Source: Fictibacillus marinisediminis (GTDB lineage Bacteria; Bacillota; Bacilli; Bacillales; Fictibacillaceae). From it: 64,000 nt of DNA. The stretch lies in NCBI RefSeq assembly GCF_023149135.1, contig NZ_JAIWJX010000002.1:4216001-4280000 (forward strand), read 5' to 3'. The translations under genes and the position numbers were made by a program. The notes beneath the pieces were generated by a model that did not search any database, had not been told where the DNA came from, and worked only from the letters and a program-made list of their open reading frames with translations. Positions within the stretch are counted from its first letter, which is position 1; each line of letters starts with the position of its first letter. Below are positions 9,427 through 16,426 of this stretch, piece by piece.

Positions 9427-9569
9427 GTCGGATCCGTCCTTTTTATCATTTCTATTAAAATACAGAAGCACTGATTTGTTCTGTATGCCAATCTCATATG
9501 ATTATTGTTTATAACTCAACTATTATAAAGGATTCTTCCCTATTTCTTCAACCTTACCCTTAAACAAAG

Positions 9570-9600
9570 AAAAACGCACTTCTCCTTCTGGAAGTGCGTC
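9570..9600 (-). terminator. intrinsic terminator of the PAS histidine kinase gene
   Basis: Stem ACGCACTTC/GAAGTGCGT (9574-9599) followed on the minus strand by a U-rich run; it overlaps the stop codon of the kinase gene. Confidence 0.85.
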
Positions 9601-11371
9601 ATGCGATTGGAAGGATGATTTGAACAGCTGTACCTCTGCCGGAATCGCTTTCTATATTGATTTGACCGAAATGCTCCTGGATGATTTTATAGCTCGTCAT
9701 TAATCCGAGCCCGGTTCCCTTCTCTTTTGTCGAATAGAACGGTTCACCCAGTTTCTTTAGGCTTTCAGGCGGGATTCCGCATCCCTGATCCTGAATAATA
9801 ATTTCAATGTTTCTGCCTTTGCGCTCACTGTCGATGTGGATGATTCCTCCATCCGGCATCGCTTCAATCGCATTTTTCACTAAGTTAATAAACACCTGCT
9901 TCAGTTCATTTTCCACACAGTTAATAAGAGGAAGATTTTCCTCCAAATCACAAACGATATGGACATTGTGAACAAGAGCCTGGCGGTCAAGCAGGTCCAC
10001 GACGTAATGAATGAGCTCTTTGATGCCCTTCTTTTCGACCGTCTTGGATTGAGGTTTGGCAAGGATCAGCAGTTCCGTGATGATTTGCTCAATCCGGTTC
10101 AGCTCATCCAGCATAATGCCATAATACTTCTCGCAGTCCACGATTCCTTTAGATTGAAAAAGCTGAATAAAACCCTTCAGTGCGGTAAGCGGATTCCGGA
10201 TTTCGTGAGCTACCGAAGCCGCAAGCTGGCCTACAATCGAAAGTTTATCAGACTTGCGAAGCAGTTCTTCCGCTTCCAGCCGTTCGGATATATCCCGTGT
10301 AACAGCGATAATTTCAATGACTTCACCGGTTAATTCATCCTTAATTCCCCTGCAGGTCGATTCAACACAGTGGTATTCGCCTTTTTTGCTCTTCAGCCTG
10401 AATTGGAAGTTGCTGATTTCGCTTCCCTTTAACAGTTGTTCATGTACCTTAAGCGATTGCCTAATATCACTTGGATGAAAGAGATCAAAGGCTTTTTTGG
10501 ACAGCAATTCCTGAGGGGTATATCCGAGCAGCTGCTCGCATGCAGGTGAAACGTAGAGCATTTCTCCCTCCACATTATGAGTGGAGATTATATCGGTAGA
10601 GTTTTCGGCCAATAGCCTGTATCTCGATTCGCTTTCCTGCAGTTTTTCATGGGACAAAACCTGGTCTGTGATTTCCCGCCCGAAAACGAGCAAGTTTTTT
10701 CGAACGCCTTCCTCATCAAAGACCGGAATCTTGTATACATCAAAAATCCTGGCGCCTGAGGCCGTCGGAATCTTTTCTACACAACGCTGAAGTTTGCCTT
10801 CTTGCCAAACCCCTTCATCGGTTTCTATACAATAATCAAAAACCGGTTTGAAATAAGGAACTAACTGAGCAAGATCAGCATCGGTTTTTCCGATAAAATC
10901 TGTATGCGGGTAACCAAATATATCACCCGAAAATTTATTGGCGTAAACAAATTTCCCATATCCGTCCTTAATCCCGATAAAGTCAGGCACAATATTAGTT
11001 AAGGTAACCAATAGATCTTCCTGAAAATTTTCAATAGCTCCTGAGTTCACTTCTTCAACATCTGTGTTTACAGGCTTGAGAATACAGACTTGATATGCTT
11101 CATCTGTACCCAGATCATCTATACTCACATCCACAATCATCGAATCATGTATATCTCCAGACAATACGGCCTGCTGTTTGTTTCGTTTTATATTCAAGTC
11201 TGGAAGGAGGCTTGAGATGGGTAGGCCTTTCAGCTCCTCCTGTGCCCAGCCTGTCATTTTTTCTGCGGCTGAATTGATCTCCTGTATAGAAAAATCCTTG
11301 GTTAGAAGTATGATGGCATCTGACAGCTGATGCATAAAAGGCATCGGAGACCTTGTTAGCTTATTTCCCAT
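9599..11371 (-). CDS. cytosolic multi-PAS sensor histidine kinase
   Basis: 590 residues. Three PAS-type regions occupy about residues 10-80, 115-230 and 250-370, followed by a HisKA domain with phospho-acceptor His389 (VAHEIRNPL) and a C-terminal ATPase with N box NLVKNAIEAMP, G1 DQGCGIPPE and G2 GTGLGLMTSYKI. There are no membrane segments, so the sensed signal is probably internal. The architecture resembles Bacillus sporulation kinases (KinA/KinE type) that feed Spo0F; that role is inference. No response regulator is adjacent. The start at 11371 was chosen for SD AAAGGAG 8 nt upstream; nine earlier codons are open. Confidence 0.9.
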   Translation of the reverse strand: MGNKLTRSPMPFMHQLSDAIILLTKDFSIQEINSAAEKMTGWAQEELKGLPISSLLPDLNIKRNKQQAVLSGDIHDSMIVDVSIDDLGTDEAYQVCILKPVNTDVEEVNSGAIENFQEDLLVTLTNIVPDFIGIKDGYGKFVYANKFSGDIFGYPHTDFIGKTDADLAQLVPYFKPVFDYCIETDEGVWQEGKLQRCVEKIPTASGARIFDVYKIPVFDEEGVRKNLLVFGREITDQVLSHEKLQESESRYRLLAENSTDIISTHNVEGEMLYVSPACEQLLGYTPQELLSKKAFDLFHPSDIRQSLKVHEQLLKGSEISNFQFRLKSKKGEYHCVESTCRGIKDELTGEVIEIIAVTRDISERLEAEELLRKSDKLSIVGQLAASVAHEIRNPLTALKGFIQLFQSKGIVDCEKYYGIMLDELNRIEQIITELLILAKPQSKTVEKKGIKELIHYVVDLLDRQALVHNVHIVCDLEENLPLINCVENELKQVFINLVKNAIEAMPDGGIIHIDSERKGRNIEIIIQDQGCGIPPESLKKLGEPFYSTKEKGTGLGLMTSYKIIQEHFGQINIESDSGRGTAVQIILPIA

Positions 11372-11455
11372 TTCCCTCGCTCCTTTCTGCATTTGCATTC
11401 ATTCACCTTAATAACTATATCAAAATAGACACAATTTTGTAACTTTTTTCGACAC

Positions 11456-11492
11456 AAAAAGACTAAAACCAACAAACGGCTTTAGTCCTTTG
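11456..11492 (-). terminator. intrinsic terminator of speB
   Basis: Stem GACTAAAACC/GGCTTTAGTC (one G-U pair) with a minus-strand U-run, 10 bp after the speB stop. Confidence 0.85.
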
Positions 11493-11501
11493 TTTACTGT
11501 A

Positions 11502-12380
11502 TTATTTTTTGTTGACCCAGCCGAGGAGAATTTCCCGAAGGAATTTACTCGCAGCGATCGGCGTCTGTTCAGAAGGGTCATAGATTGGAGCTACTTCAAC
11601 CAGGTCAGCACCAATCACGTTGATGTCAGACTCGGAGATTAAGTGAATCGCTTCCAGCAATTCTTTGGATGTAATTCCACCTGCTTCCGCTGTTCCCGTA
11701 CCCGGTGCATGAGCAGGATCAAGAACGTCAATGTCGATCGTTACGTAGACATTGCGGCCGGCAAGCGCAGGAAGTACCTTTTTCAAAGGATCAGCCACAT
11801 CGAACTTATGCATATGCATGCCGGATTCTTTGGCAAATTGGAATTCCTCTCTCATTCCGGAACGAATACCGAAAGAGTAGACGTTTTCCGCTCCGATCAA
11901 ACCGCACGCCTTGCGAATAGGAGTGGAGTGGGAAAGCGGCTCTCCCTCATACTGCTCCCGAAGATCAGCATGGGCATCGATATGGATGATGGCAAAATCA
12001 TCATACTTGTTCTTCAATGCCTTAAAAATCGGCCAAGATACGAGATGCTCTCCGCCCATTCCAAGTGGAAACTTGCCGGCGTCAAGCAATGTTGCAACAT
12101 ATTCTTCGATAAGATCAAGGCTGCGCTGCGGATTTCCGAACGGAAGCGGAATGTCACCCGCGTCAAAATAATTTACTTCTTCAAGATGCTTGTCCGCGTA
12201 TGGGCTGTATTCCTCAAGCCCCAAAGACGCTTCACGGATTCTTGCAGGGCCAAAGCGTGAACCCGGGCGGAACGATACCGTCCAGTCCATCGGCATTCCG
12301 TAGAGGACCGCATCTGCATTATCATAATCCTGTTTGCTTAAAATAAATACATTTCCAGAATAGGCTTCGTCAAATCGCAT
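11502..12380 (-). CDS. speB: agmatinase
   Basis: 292 residues from the ATG at 12380, matching B. subtilis SpeB (290). It hydrolyses agmatine to putrescine and urea. Ureohydrolase manganese motifs are GGEH, DAHADLR and the DIDVLDPAHAPGTGTAE block. The frame extends 39 codons upstream, but those codons are only read-through of the 21-bp repeat array and have no SD. It lies downstream of speE on the minus strand, an order conserved in Bacillus; the two enzymes together make spermidine. An unusually long 221-bp gap holding a repeat array separates them. Confidence 0.95.
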   Translation of the reverse strand: MRFDEAYSGNVFILSKQDYDNADAVLYGMPMDWTVSFRPGSRFGPARIREASLGLEEYSPYADKHLEEVNYFDAGDIPLPFGNPQRSLDLIEEYVATLLDAGKFPLGMGGEHLVSWPIFKALKNKYDDFAIIHIDAHADLREQYEGEPLSHSTPIRKACGLIGAENVYSFGIRSGMREEFQFAKESGMHMHKFDVADPLKKVLPALAGRNVYVTIDIDVLDPAHAPGTGTAEAGGITSKELLEAIHLISESDINVIGADLVEVAPIYDPSEQTPIAASKFLREILLGWVNKK

Positions 12381-12444
12381 GACTTTTGTTGCCCCTTTCT
12401 CTTTCTGTGTGGCTTCAGCTCCGGCTTTCAGACCATTTTGGCAA

Positions 12445-12586
12445 TTTACTTGCGATAATGATGGGTTTGCTTGCAAAACTGCCGGCTTTACTTGCAAAAC
12501 TGGTAAGTTTACTTGCGGAAATCGGTCTTTTACTTGCGAAAAAGGAGACTTTACTTGCGAAACGCCTCATTTTTCAAAATCGCTGA
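12445..12586 (+). repeat. type A phased array 1: six TTACTTGC units at exact 21-bp spacing
   Basis: The core ACTTGC (GCTTGC in unit 2) starts at 12448, 12469, 12490, 12511, 12532 and 12553, an exact 21-bp period. The core is about 9 bp (TTTACTTGC plus G or A) and the remaining roughly 12 bp vary. The array ends in AAACGCCTCATTTTTC, similar to the ends of the arrays at 18.5 and 62.9 kb. It lies between speE and speB and antisense to them. Open frames through it are an artefact of 21 being 7 codons. Confidence 0.92.
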
Positions 12587-12601
12587 AGTTCGGCTTCAGC
12601 C

Positions 12602-13429
12602 TTACTTGATCAGATCTCCTACAAACTTCGGCAATGCGAAGGCTGCTTTTTGAAGATCTTTTGTCCAGTATTTCGTTTCGATGTCATGGAAACGCTCTTC
12701 GTTCACTTCCAATGGATCGTATTGTTTTGAACCGATCGTGAATGTCCAGAGCCCGCTTGGGTACGTCGGGATGTTGGCCGTATAAAGACGGGTAATCGGG
12801 AAGATTTCGCTCACGTCTTTAAATACTTTTGAGATCAATTCAGGTGTAAACCAAGGGTTGTCTGTTTGAGCAACGAAAATACCGTCCTCTTTCAGCGCTT
12901 TTGAGATACCTTCATAGAAACCTTTTTCAAATAATTTCGCAGCAGGCCCTACAGGCTCAGTAGAGTCAACCATGATCACATCATACTTGTTCTCGCTTGT
13001 TGCGATGTGCATGAAGCCGTCATCCACTTTTACTTCCACGCGCGGGTTATCAAGCTCACCTGCGATTTCAGGAAGGTATTGCTTGGAATACTCGATAACC
13101 TTGCCATCGATTTCAACCAATGTTGCTTTTTCTACGGAAGGGTGCTTCAGAACTTCACGGATGACACCGCCGTCTCCTCCGCCGACAACAAGAACTTGCG
13201 TTGGGTTCGGGTGAGTAAACAAAGGTACGTGTGCTACCATTTCATGATAAACAAACTCGTCCTTTTGCGTGGTCATGACCATACCGTCAAGCACAAGCAT
13301 GTTTCCGAATTCTTCTGTTTCTACCATATCAAGCTTTTGGAATTCTGTTTGCTCCGTCACATATGTGCGTTTGATTTTCGCAGTAATTCCAAAGTTTTTC
13401 GTCTGTTTTTCCGTGAACCATAATTCCAC
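12602..13429 (-). CDS. speE: spermidine synthase
   Basis: 275 residues beginning at a GTG read as [14 protein letters not shown], the usual Bacillus N-terminus. The ATG two codons earlier is only 2 nt from the SD (GAGGAG), whereas the GTG is 8 nt away, so GTG is preferred. Motifs include the SAM-like site [21 protein letters not shown], the catalytic region [10 protein letters not shown] and the C-terminal [13 protein letters not shown]. It transfers aminopropyl from decarboxylated SAM to putrescine, the product of the downstream SpeB. Confidence 0.96.
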   Translation of the reverse strand: MELWFTEKQTKNFGITAKIKRTYVTEQTEFQKLDMVETEEFGNMLVLDGMVMTTQKDEFVYHEMVAHVPLFTHPNPTQVLVVGGGDGGVIREVLKHPSVEKATLVEIDGKVIEYSKQYLPEIAGELDNPRVEVKVDDGFMHIATSENKYDVIMVDSTEPVGPAAKLFEKGFYEGISKALKEDGIFVAQTDNPWFTPELISKVFKDVSEIFPITRLYTANIPTYPSGLWTFTIGSKQYDPLEVNEERFHDIETKYWTKDLQKAAFALPKFVGDLIK

Positions 13430-13557
13430 GTTCATCACTCCTCTATTTGAAATGCCAGGCATCGTTGTTCTTTTAACAAACATAACGATTATAGCATTTA
13501 CCCTTTTGTTATTCCACACGCAATTTCAGTTAAACCCCACACCAGAGAGCTGACGAT

Positions 13558-14496
13558 CTACGGTTTTGCCGCAACTGAGACAACACCGCTTTCAAACGGC
13601 TTGATTAAAGCGTACAAAGCTGCGGTATACGACAGCTCCAGCATGCTTTGTTCCGCCAGCCGCAGAGCCCCCCCCTGCAAATGATCGACCTCAAGAAACA
13701 GGCTCTTGCGTCTGTCCTGATGCATGGAAGAAGTAGCTTCGTAAGGAAGGCCTTCAATTCGCGCCATTGTCTCCTCAATGTCCTGTTCTTCCAGTCCGAC
13801 TTGAAAAGTATTGGCAAGGTTCTTCATTTCCGTCAGCACGGAACGGAACAGCTGAAGTGTCTCCTCTTGTTCTCGTATTCTTCCGATTGGCAGGTTGGCT
13901 GCCGTTGTTACTCCTGAGAAAGCCGTAATGAACATATATTTTTGCCAGAGACTTTTAATAATGTCAGGACTCAGTGCAGCATTCATCCTGCTTTTTTCCA
14001 TCATGTGATAAAGGGATTCACACATTTCCTGCTGTGAAGGAACTAGCGCACCAAAAACAATGTCATGCTGCCCGCTCGTATGTATCACATGCCCTTTCTC
14101 GTCCAGGGTGGCAATGATAAAAGCCAAGCCGCCGAGCACAGCATCCTCTCCAAGCTCGTCCTGAAGCTTATAAATATGTTCGATCCCATTCAGCAGAGGA
14201 AGGACTCGAGCCCCCTGTCCAACAAGCTGTTTCAGGAAAGGAAGCGCCTGTTCAAGATGATAGCCTTTTAAAGATAGCAAAACAAGATCACAGGAGCCCG
14301 CCTCATCCGGATGAAGAATCAGCTTTGGTTCATCCAGCTCGTAATCTCCTGCCACACTATGGATAAACAGGCCCTGCTCCTCGATCTCTCTCTTTCTTCT
14401 TTCCCGTACTAAAAAGGAGACCTCGTGGCCCGCCTCAAGCCACCTTCCCCCAAAATAGACTCCTAAGGCGCCTGCACCAAACACAACAACCTTCAT
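13558..14496 (-). CDS. 2-dehydropantoate 2-reductase family protein (PanE-like)
   Basis: 312 residues from the ATG at 14496; SD AAGGTGAG precedes it, and the Rossmann motif VVVFGAGALGVYFGG at the very N-terminus fits. Further features are LLSLKGYHLEQALP, LPLLNGIEH, the catalytic-region KSLWQKYMFITAFSG with a conserved Lys, and a C-terminal helical domain. PanE reduces ketopantoate to pantoate with NADPH in pantothenate synthesis. Bacilli often carry several paralogues, and this one is not beside other pan genes, so true PanE function is unproven. It lies 128 bp upstream of speE. Confidence 0.85.
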   Translation of the reverse strand: MKVVVFGAGALGVYFGGRWLEAGHEVSFLVRERRKREIEEQGLFIHSVAGDYELDEPKLILHPDEAGSCDLVLLSLKGYHLEQALPFLKQLVGQGARVLPLLNGIEHIYKLQDELGEDAVLGGLAFIIATLDEKGHVIHTSGQHDIVFGALVPSQQEMCESLYHMMEKSRMNAALSPDIIKSLWQKYMFITAFSGVTTAANLPIGRIREQEETLQLFRSVLTEMKNLANTFQVGLEEQDIEETMARIEGLPYEATSSMHQDRRKSLFLEVDHLQGGALRLAEQSMLELSYTAALYALIKPFESGVVSVAAKP

Positions 14497-14618
14497 CTTC
14501 TCACCTTGCCTTCTATTATATTCGGAAATTTCTCTCTTTTTATAGTACCGCAAAGTAAATGGATACCCAAATGAAAAAACAGTTTCCATAGCCGCCTTTT
14601 TTCCTATCTTTTTTAACA

Positions 14619-14649
14619 TTGAATGTTATCTCGCGGCAGATGGTATAAT
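14619..14649 (+). promoter_or_regulatory. extended -10 promoter of the small toxin gene
   Basis: Perfect -10 TATAAT (14644-14649) preceded by TGG (extended -10) and a weak -35 TTGAAT (14619-14624). It would give a transcript starting near 14656 with a roughly 90-nt 5' leader before the toxin frame. Confidence 0.7.
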
Positions 14650-14745
14650 GAGAAGACAATAGTATAGGTTCCTTAGGGTGGTCGGCGCACTCCTATAAGC
14701 TAAAAGCTCAACCAATCGTGTAAAGGCTTTACGCGAAAGGGGGTG

Positions 14746-14829
14746 ATGCCTCTGACGATATTTGAAGCGCTTATGTTTGCGGTCGCTTTTGCGTCCCTTA
14801 TCGTTTCTGTTTTATCGCATAAAAAATAG
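14746..14829 (+). CDS. small hydrophobic holin-like toxin (type I toxin candidate, 27 residues)
   Basis: Read directly: MPLTIFEALMFAVAFASLIV then SVLSHKK and a stop. It has a short polar head, one membrane segment and a basic tail, the layout of TxpA/BsrG/holin-like toxin peptides of bacilli. The SD is very strong (AAAGGGGGTGAT). It overlaps the ATG, so initiation may be at the CTG of LTIFEA, 8 nt from the SD. An extended -10 promoter and long leader precede it; a candidate antisense RNA runs opposite to its 3' end. Family assignment is by pattern, not by search. Confidence 0.62.
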   Translation: MPLTIFEALMFAVAFASLIVSVLSHKK

Positions 14830-14869
14830 ACCGCCCTTCAGCCCCAACTCAAGGAAACGGTCTATTTTT
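14822..14869. terminator. bidirectional hairpin at the toxin 3' end
   Basis: Perfect 12-bp stem AAAAATAGACCG/CGGTCTATTTTT spanning the toxin stop codon. It offers a U-run on both strands and so could end the antisense RNA (minus) and part of the toxin mRNA (plus). Confidence 0.8.
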
Positions 14870-14924
14870 CTGACTTTGCTTTGAATCATAGCCGATCCCC
14901 CTGGGGAGAGCCGACTATTGACAG

Positions 14925-14957
14925 CCGCTGGCCAGCATGCCAGCGGTCTTATTTTAT
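14925..14957 (+). terminator. terminator of the toxin mRNA
   Basis: Stem CCGCTGGC/GCCAGCGG with a 6-nt loop followed by TCTTATTTTATT on the plus strand, about 100 nt after the toxin stop. Confidence 0.75.
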
Positions 14958-14972
14958 TACGTTTCTGCCTTT

Positions 14973-15001
14973 ATCATACCATCAATATAAAAATTTGTCA
15001 G
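14973..15001 (-). promoter_or_regulatory. minus-strand promoter for the candidate antitoxin RNA
   Basis: On the minus strand: -35 CTGACA, 17-nt spacer, -10 TATGAT with a TGG extended -10. It points into the toxin 3' region and away from the deaminase gene. Confidence 0.68.
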
Positions 15002-15012
15002 TGAAAGCCTCA

Positions 15013-16308
15013 TTAAAGCCGCCTCAAAAGATTTTCTGCACTTTGCTTCGCTTCAAACATCACTTTCTCTTCATCCATCGTCAACAGTTCCCGATTTTTC
15101 ATAACAATCTTCCCATCGATCATGACAGAATCAACATCCTGACCCGCAGCGGCATACACAAGAAGAGAAGCATCATGATGTGCCGGCAGCAGATGCGGCT
15201 GGTTCATGTTAAGAAACAGCAGATCCGCTTTTTTGCCAGGTTCAATACTTCCTGTTTCCTTGCCGATCCCAAGAATTTCAGCACCGTTCTGCGTTGCCAT
15301 TGTCAATACTTCATGAGCGGATAGGGAAGAAGCATCCTCATGAAGCAATTTTTGCATCCAGGCTGCTGCCTTCATTTCCATAAACATGTCCAGTGTGCTC
15401 GCACTTCCCGGACCGTCTGTTCCCAGCCCTACCTTAAGCCCGCGTTTTTTCAGCTCAACCACATTGCTTGTTCCGCACCCGAGCTTGGCGTTGCTCACCG
15501 GATTGTGAATGATGCCGCCCTTCACCGATTCCAGAATGGAAAGGTCTTCTTCCGTAAAGTGAACGCCGTGCGCAAGAACAACCCTTGTATCTTCAAAAAA
15601 TCCAGCCGCCTGCAAGTATTGCACCGGGCTCATGCCGTGCCTTTCCTGAATCATCACCCGCTCATCCGAGGTCTCTGCAAGGTGGGTGTGCAGCGGCACA
15701 TCCAGTTCTTTTGCCAGCTTTACAGCGTCACTTAAGAAATCCGGCGGGCACATGTATGGTGAATGCGGGGCAACCATTGCCGTGATCCGACCTTCAGCGC
15801 TTCCGTGCCAGCGCTCCACAAGCTGGCGTGATTCCTCGATACGGTCACTGTAGTTCGAGTCCATCGCGATCATCCCTCTTGCCAACGAGGCACGTATTCC
15901 GGTCTCCTGCACCGCTTTTGCAATCGTGTCCATATCTATGTACATATCGGCATAAGCCGTCGTACCGCTTTTGATCATTTCCGCCATGGACAGCATGGCT
16001 CCCCAGTAGCGGTCTTCACTCGTCATCTTCATCTCTGCCGGCAGCATCTTTTTATTGAGCCAATCCATTAATGGCAGATCATCACTGTAGCAGCGCAGCA
16101 AGGACATCGGTGTATGCTGGTGCCCGTTGATGAGGCCTGGCATGATAAGCAAGTTCTTAACATCCCACACTTCATGATCGCTGTACAGGTGCTCCAGGCT
16201 CCCTATCTCTTTGATCGTATTTCCATCTATTAATATATCATCCTGCCTCGCCGTCCAAGTTCCATTCATTTCATTAAGATATCGTGCATTTTTTAAAATC
16301 AACGCCAT
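15013..16308 (-). CDS. mtaD: 5-methylthioadenosine/S-adenosylhomocysteine deaminase (amidohydrolase superfamily)
   Basis: 431 residues from the ATG at 16308. Metal-dependent amidohydrolase signatures are GLINGHQHTPMSLLR (HxH ligands near residue 65), THLAETSDE, LAHGVHF and GLGTDGPGSAS with the metal Asp. The family (MtaD, TRZ/ATZ group) deaminates MTA and SAH, or other aminated heterocycles. SD GGGAGGG is only about 3 nt from the ATG, so a TTG two codons later may be the true start. Divergent from pbpG. MTA is a by-product of spermidine synthesis, so the nearby speE gives a plausible metabolic link. Confidence 0.82.
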   Translation of the reverse strand: MALILKNARYLNEMNGTWTARQDDILIDGNTIKEIGSLEHLYSDHEVWDVKNLLIMPGLINGHQHTPMSLLRCYSDDLPLMDWLNKKMLPAEMKMTSEDRYWGAMLSMAEMIKSGTTAYADMYIDMDTIAKAVQETGIRASLARGMIAMDSNYSDRIEESRQLVERWHGSAEGRITAMVAPHSPYMCPPDFLSDAVKLAKELDVPLHTHLAETSDERVMIQERHGMSPVQYLQAAGFFEDTRVVLAHGVHFTEEDLSILESVKGGIIHNPVSNAKLGCGTSNVVELKKRGLKVGLGTDGPGSASTLDMFMEMKAAAWMQKLLHEDASSLSAHEVLTMATQNGAEILGIGKETGSIEPGKKADLLFLNMNQPHLLPAHHDASLLVYAAAGQDVDSVMIDGKIVMKNRELLTMDEEKVMFEAKQSAENLLRRL

Positions 16309-16366
16309 AACCCTCCCGTTTCGTCCTTTTGTATGGAACAAGTATAACATTTCCCTCTTTCCCTAC

Positions 16367-16396
16367 GTTTAGAAGATGCCTCACTCTCCCATACTA
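16367..16396 (+). promoter_or_regulatory. candidate forespore (sigma-F/G type) promoter of pbpG
   Basis: CATACTA at 16390-16396 is the consensus sigma-G -10, with GTTTA at 16367-16371 as the likely -35, placed 31 bp upstream of the pbpG ATG. B. subtilis pbpG is forespore-expressed, so the site agrees with known biology, but it is read by eye. Confidence 0.5.
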
Positions 16397-16426
16397 AATA
16401 ATGAAAAAATGAAGGAGGGTATAGGC

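Larger units (their letters stand above)
14822..14966 (-). ncRNA. candidate antisense antitoxin RNA
   Basis: A strong minus-strand promoter at 14973-15001 would start an RNA near 14966 that ends at the hairpin at 14822-14869. The predicted RNA of roughly 145 nt is complementary to the last toxin codons and the toxin 3' untranslated region, the arrangement of RatA with TxpA in B. subtilis. Existence of the transcript is inferred only from promoter and terminator signals. Confidence 0.5.

Noticed and set aside
9427..9598. T-box leader for the argS operon
   Set aside because: No T-box sequence (TGGxACCGCG-type) or specifier stem is visible.
12445..12586. CRISPR array
   Set aside because: Core is about 9 bp and gaps about 12 bp, far shorter than CRISPR repeats and spacers, and no cas gene is near.
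12379..12609. Open frames with FTC-type heptad repeats across array 1
   Set aside because: They arise because 21 bp equals seven codons; no SD, no family, and the frame fails in the other arrays.
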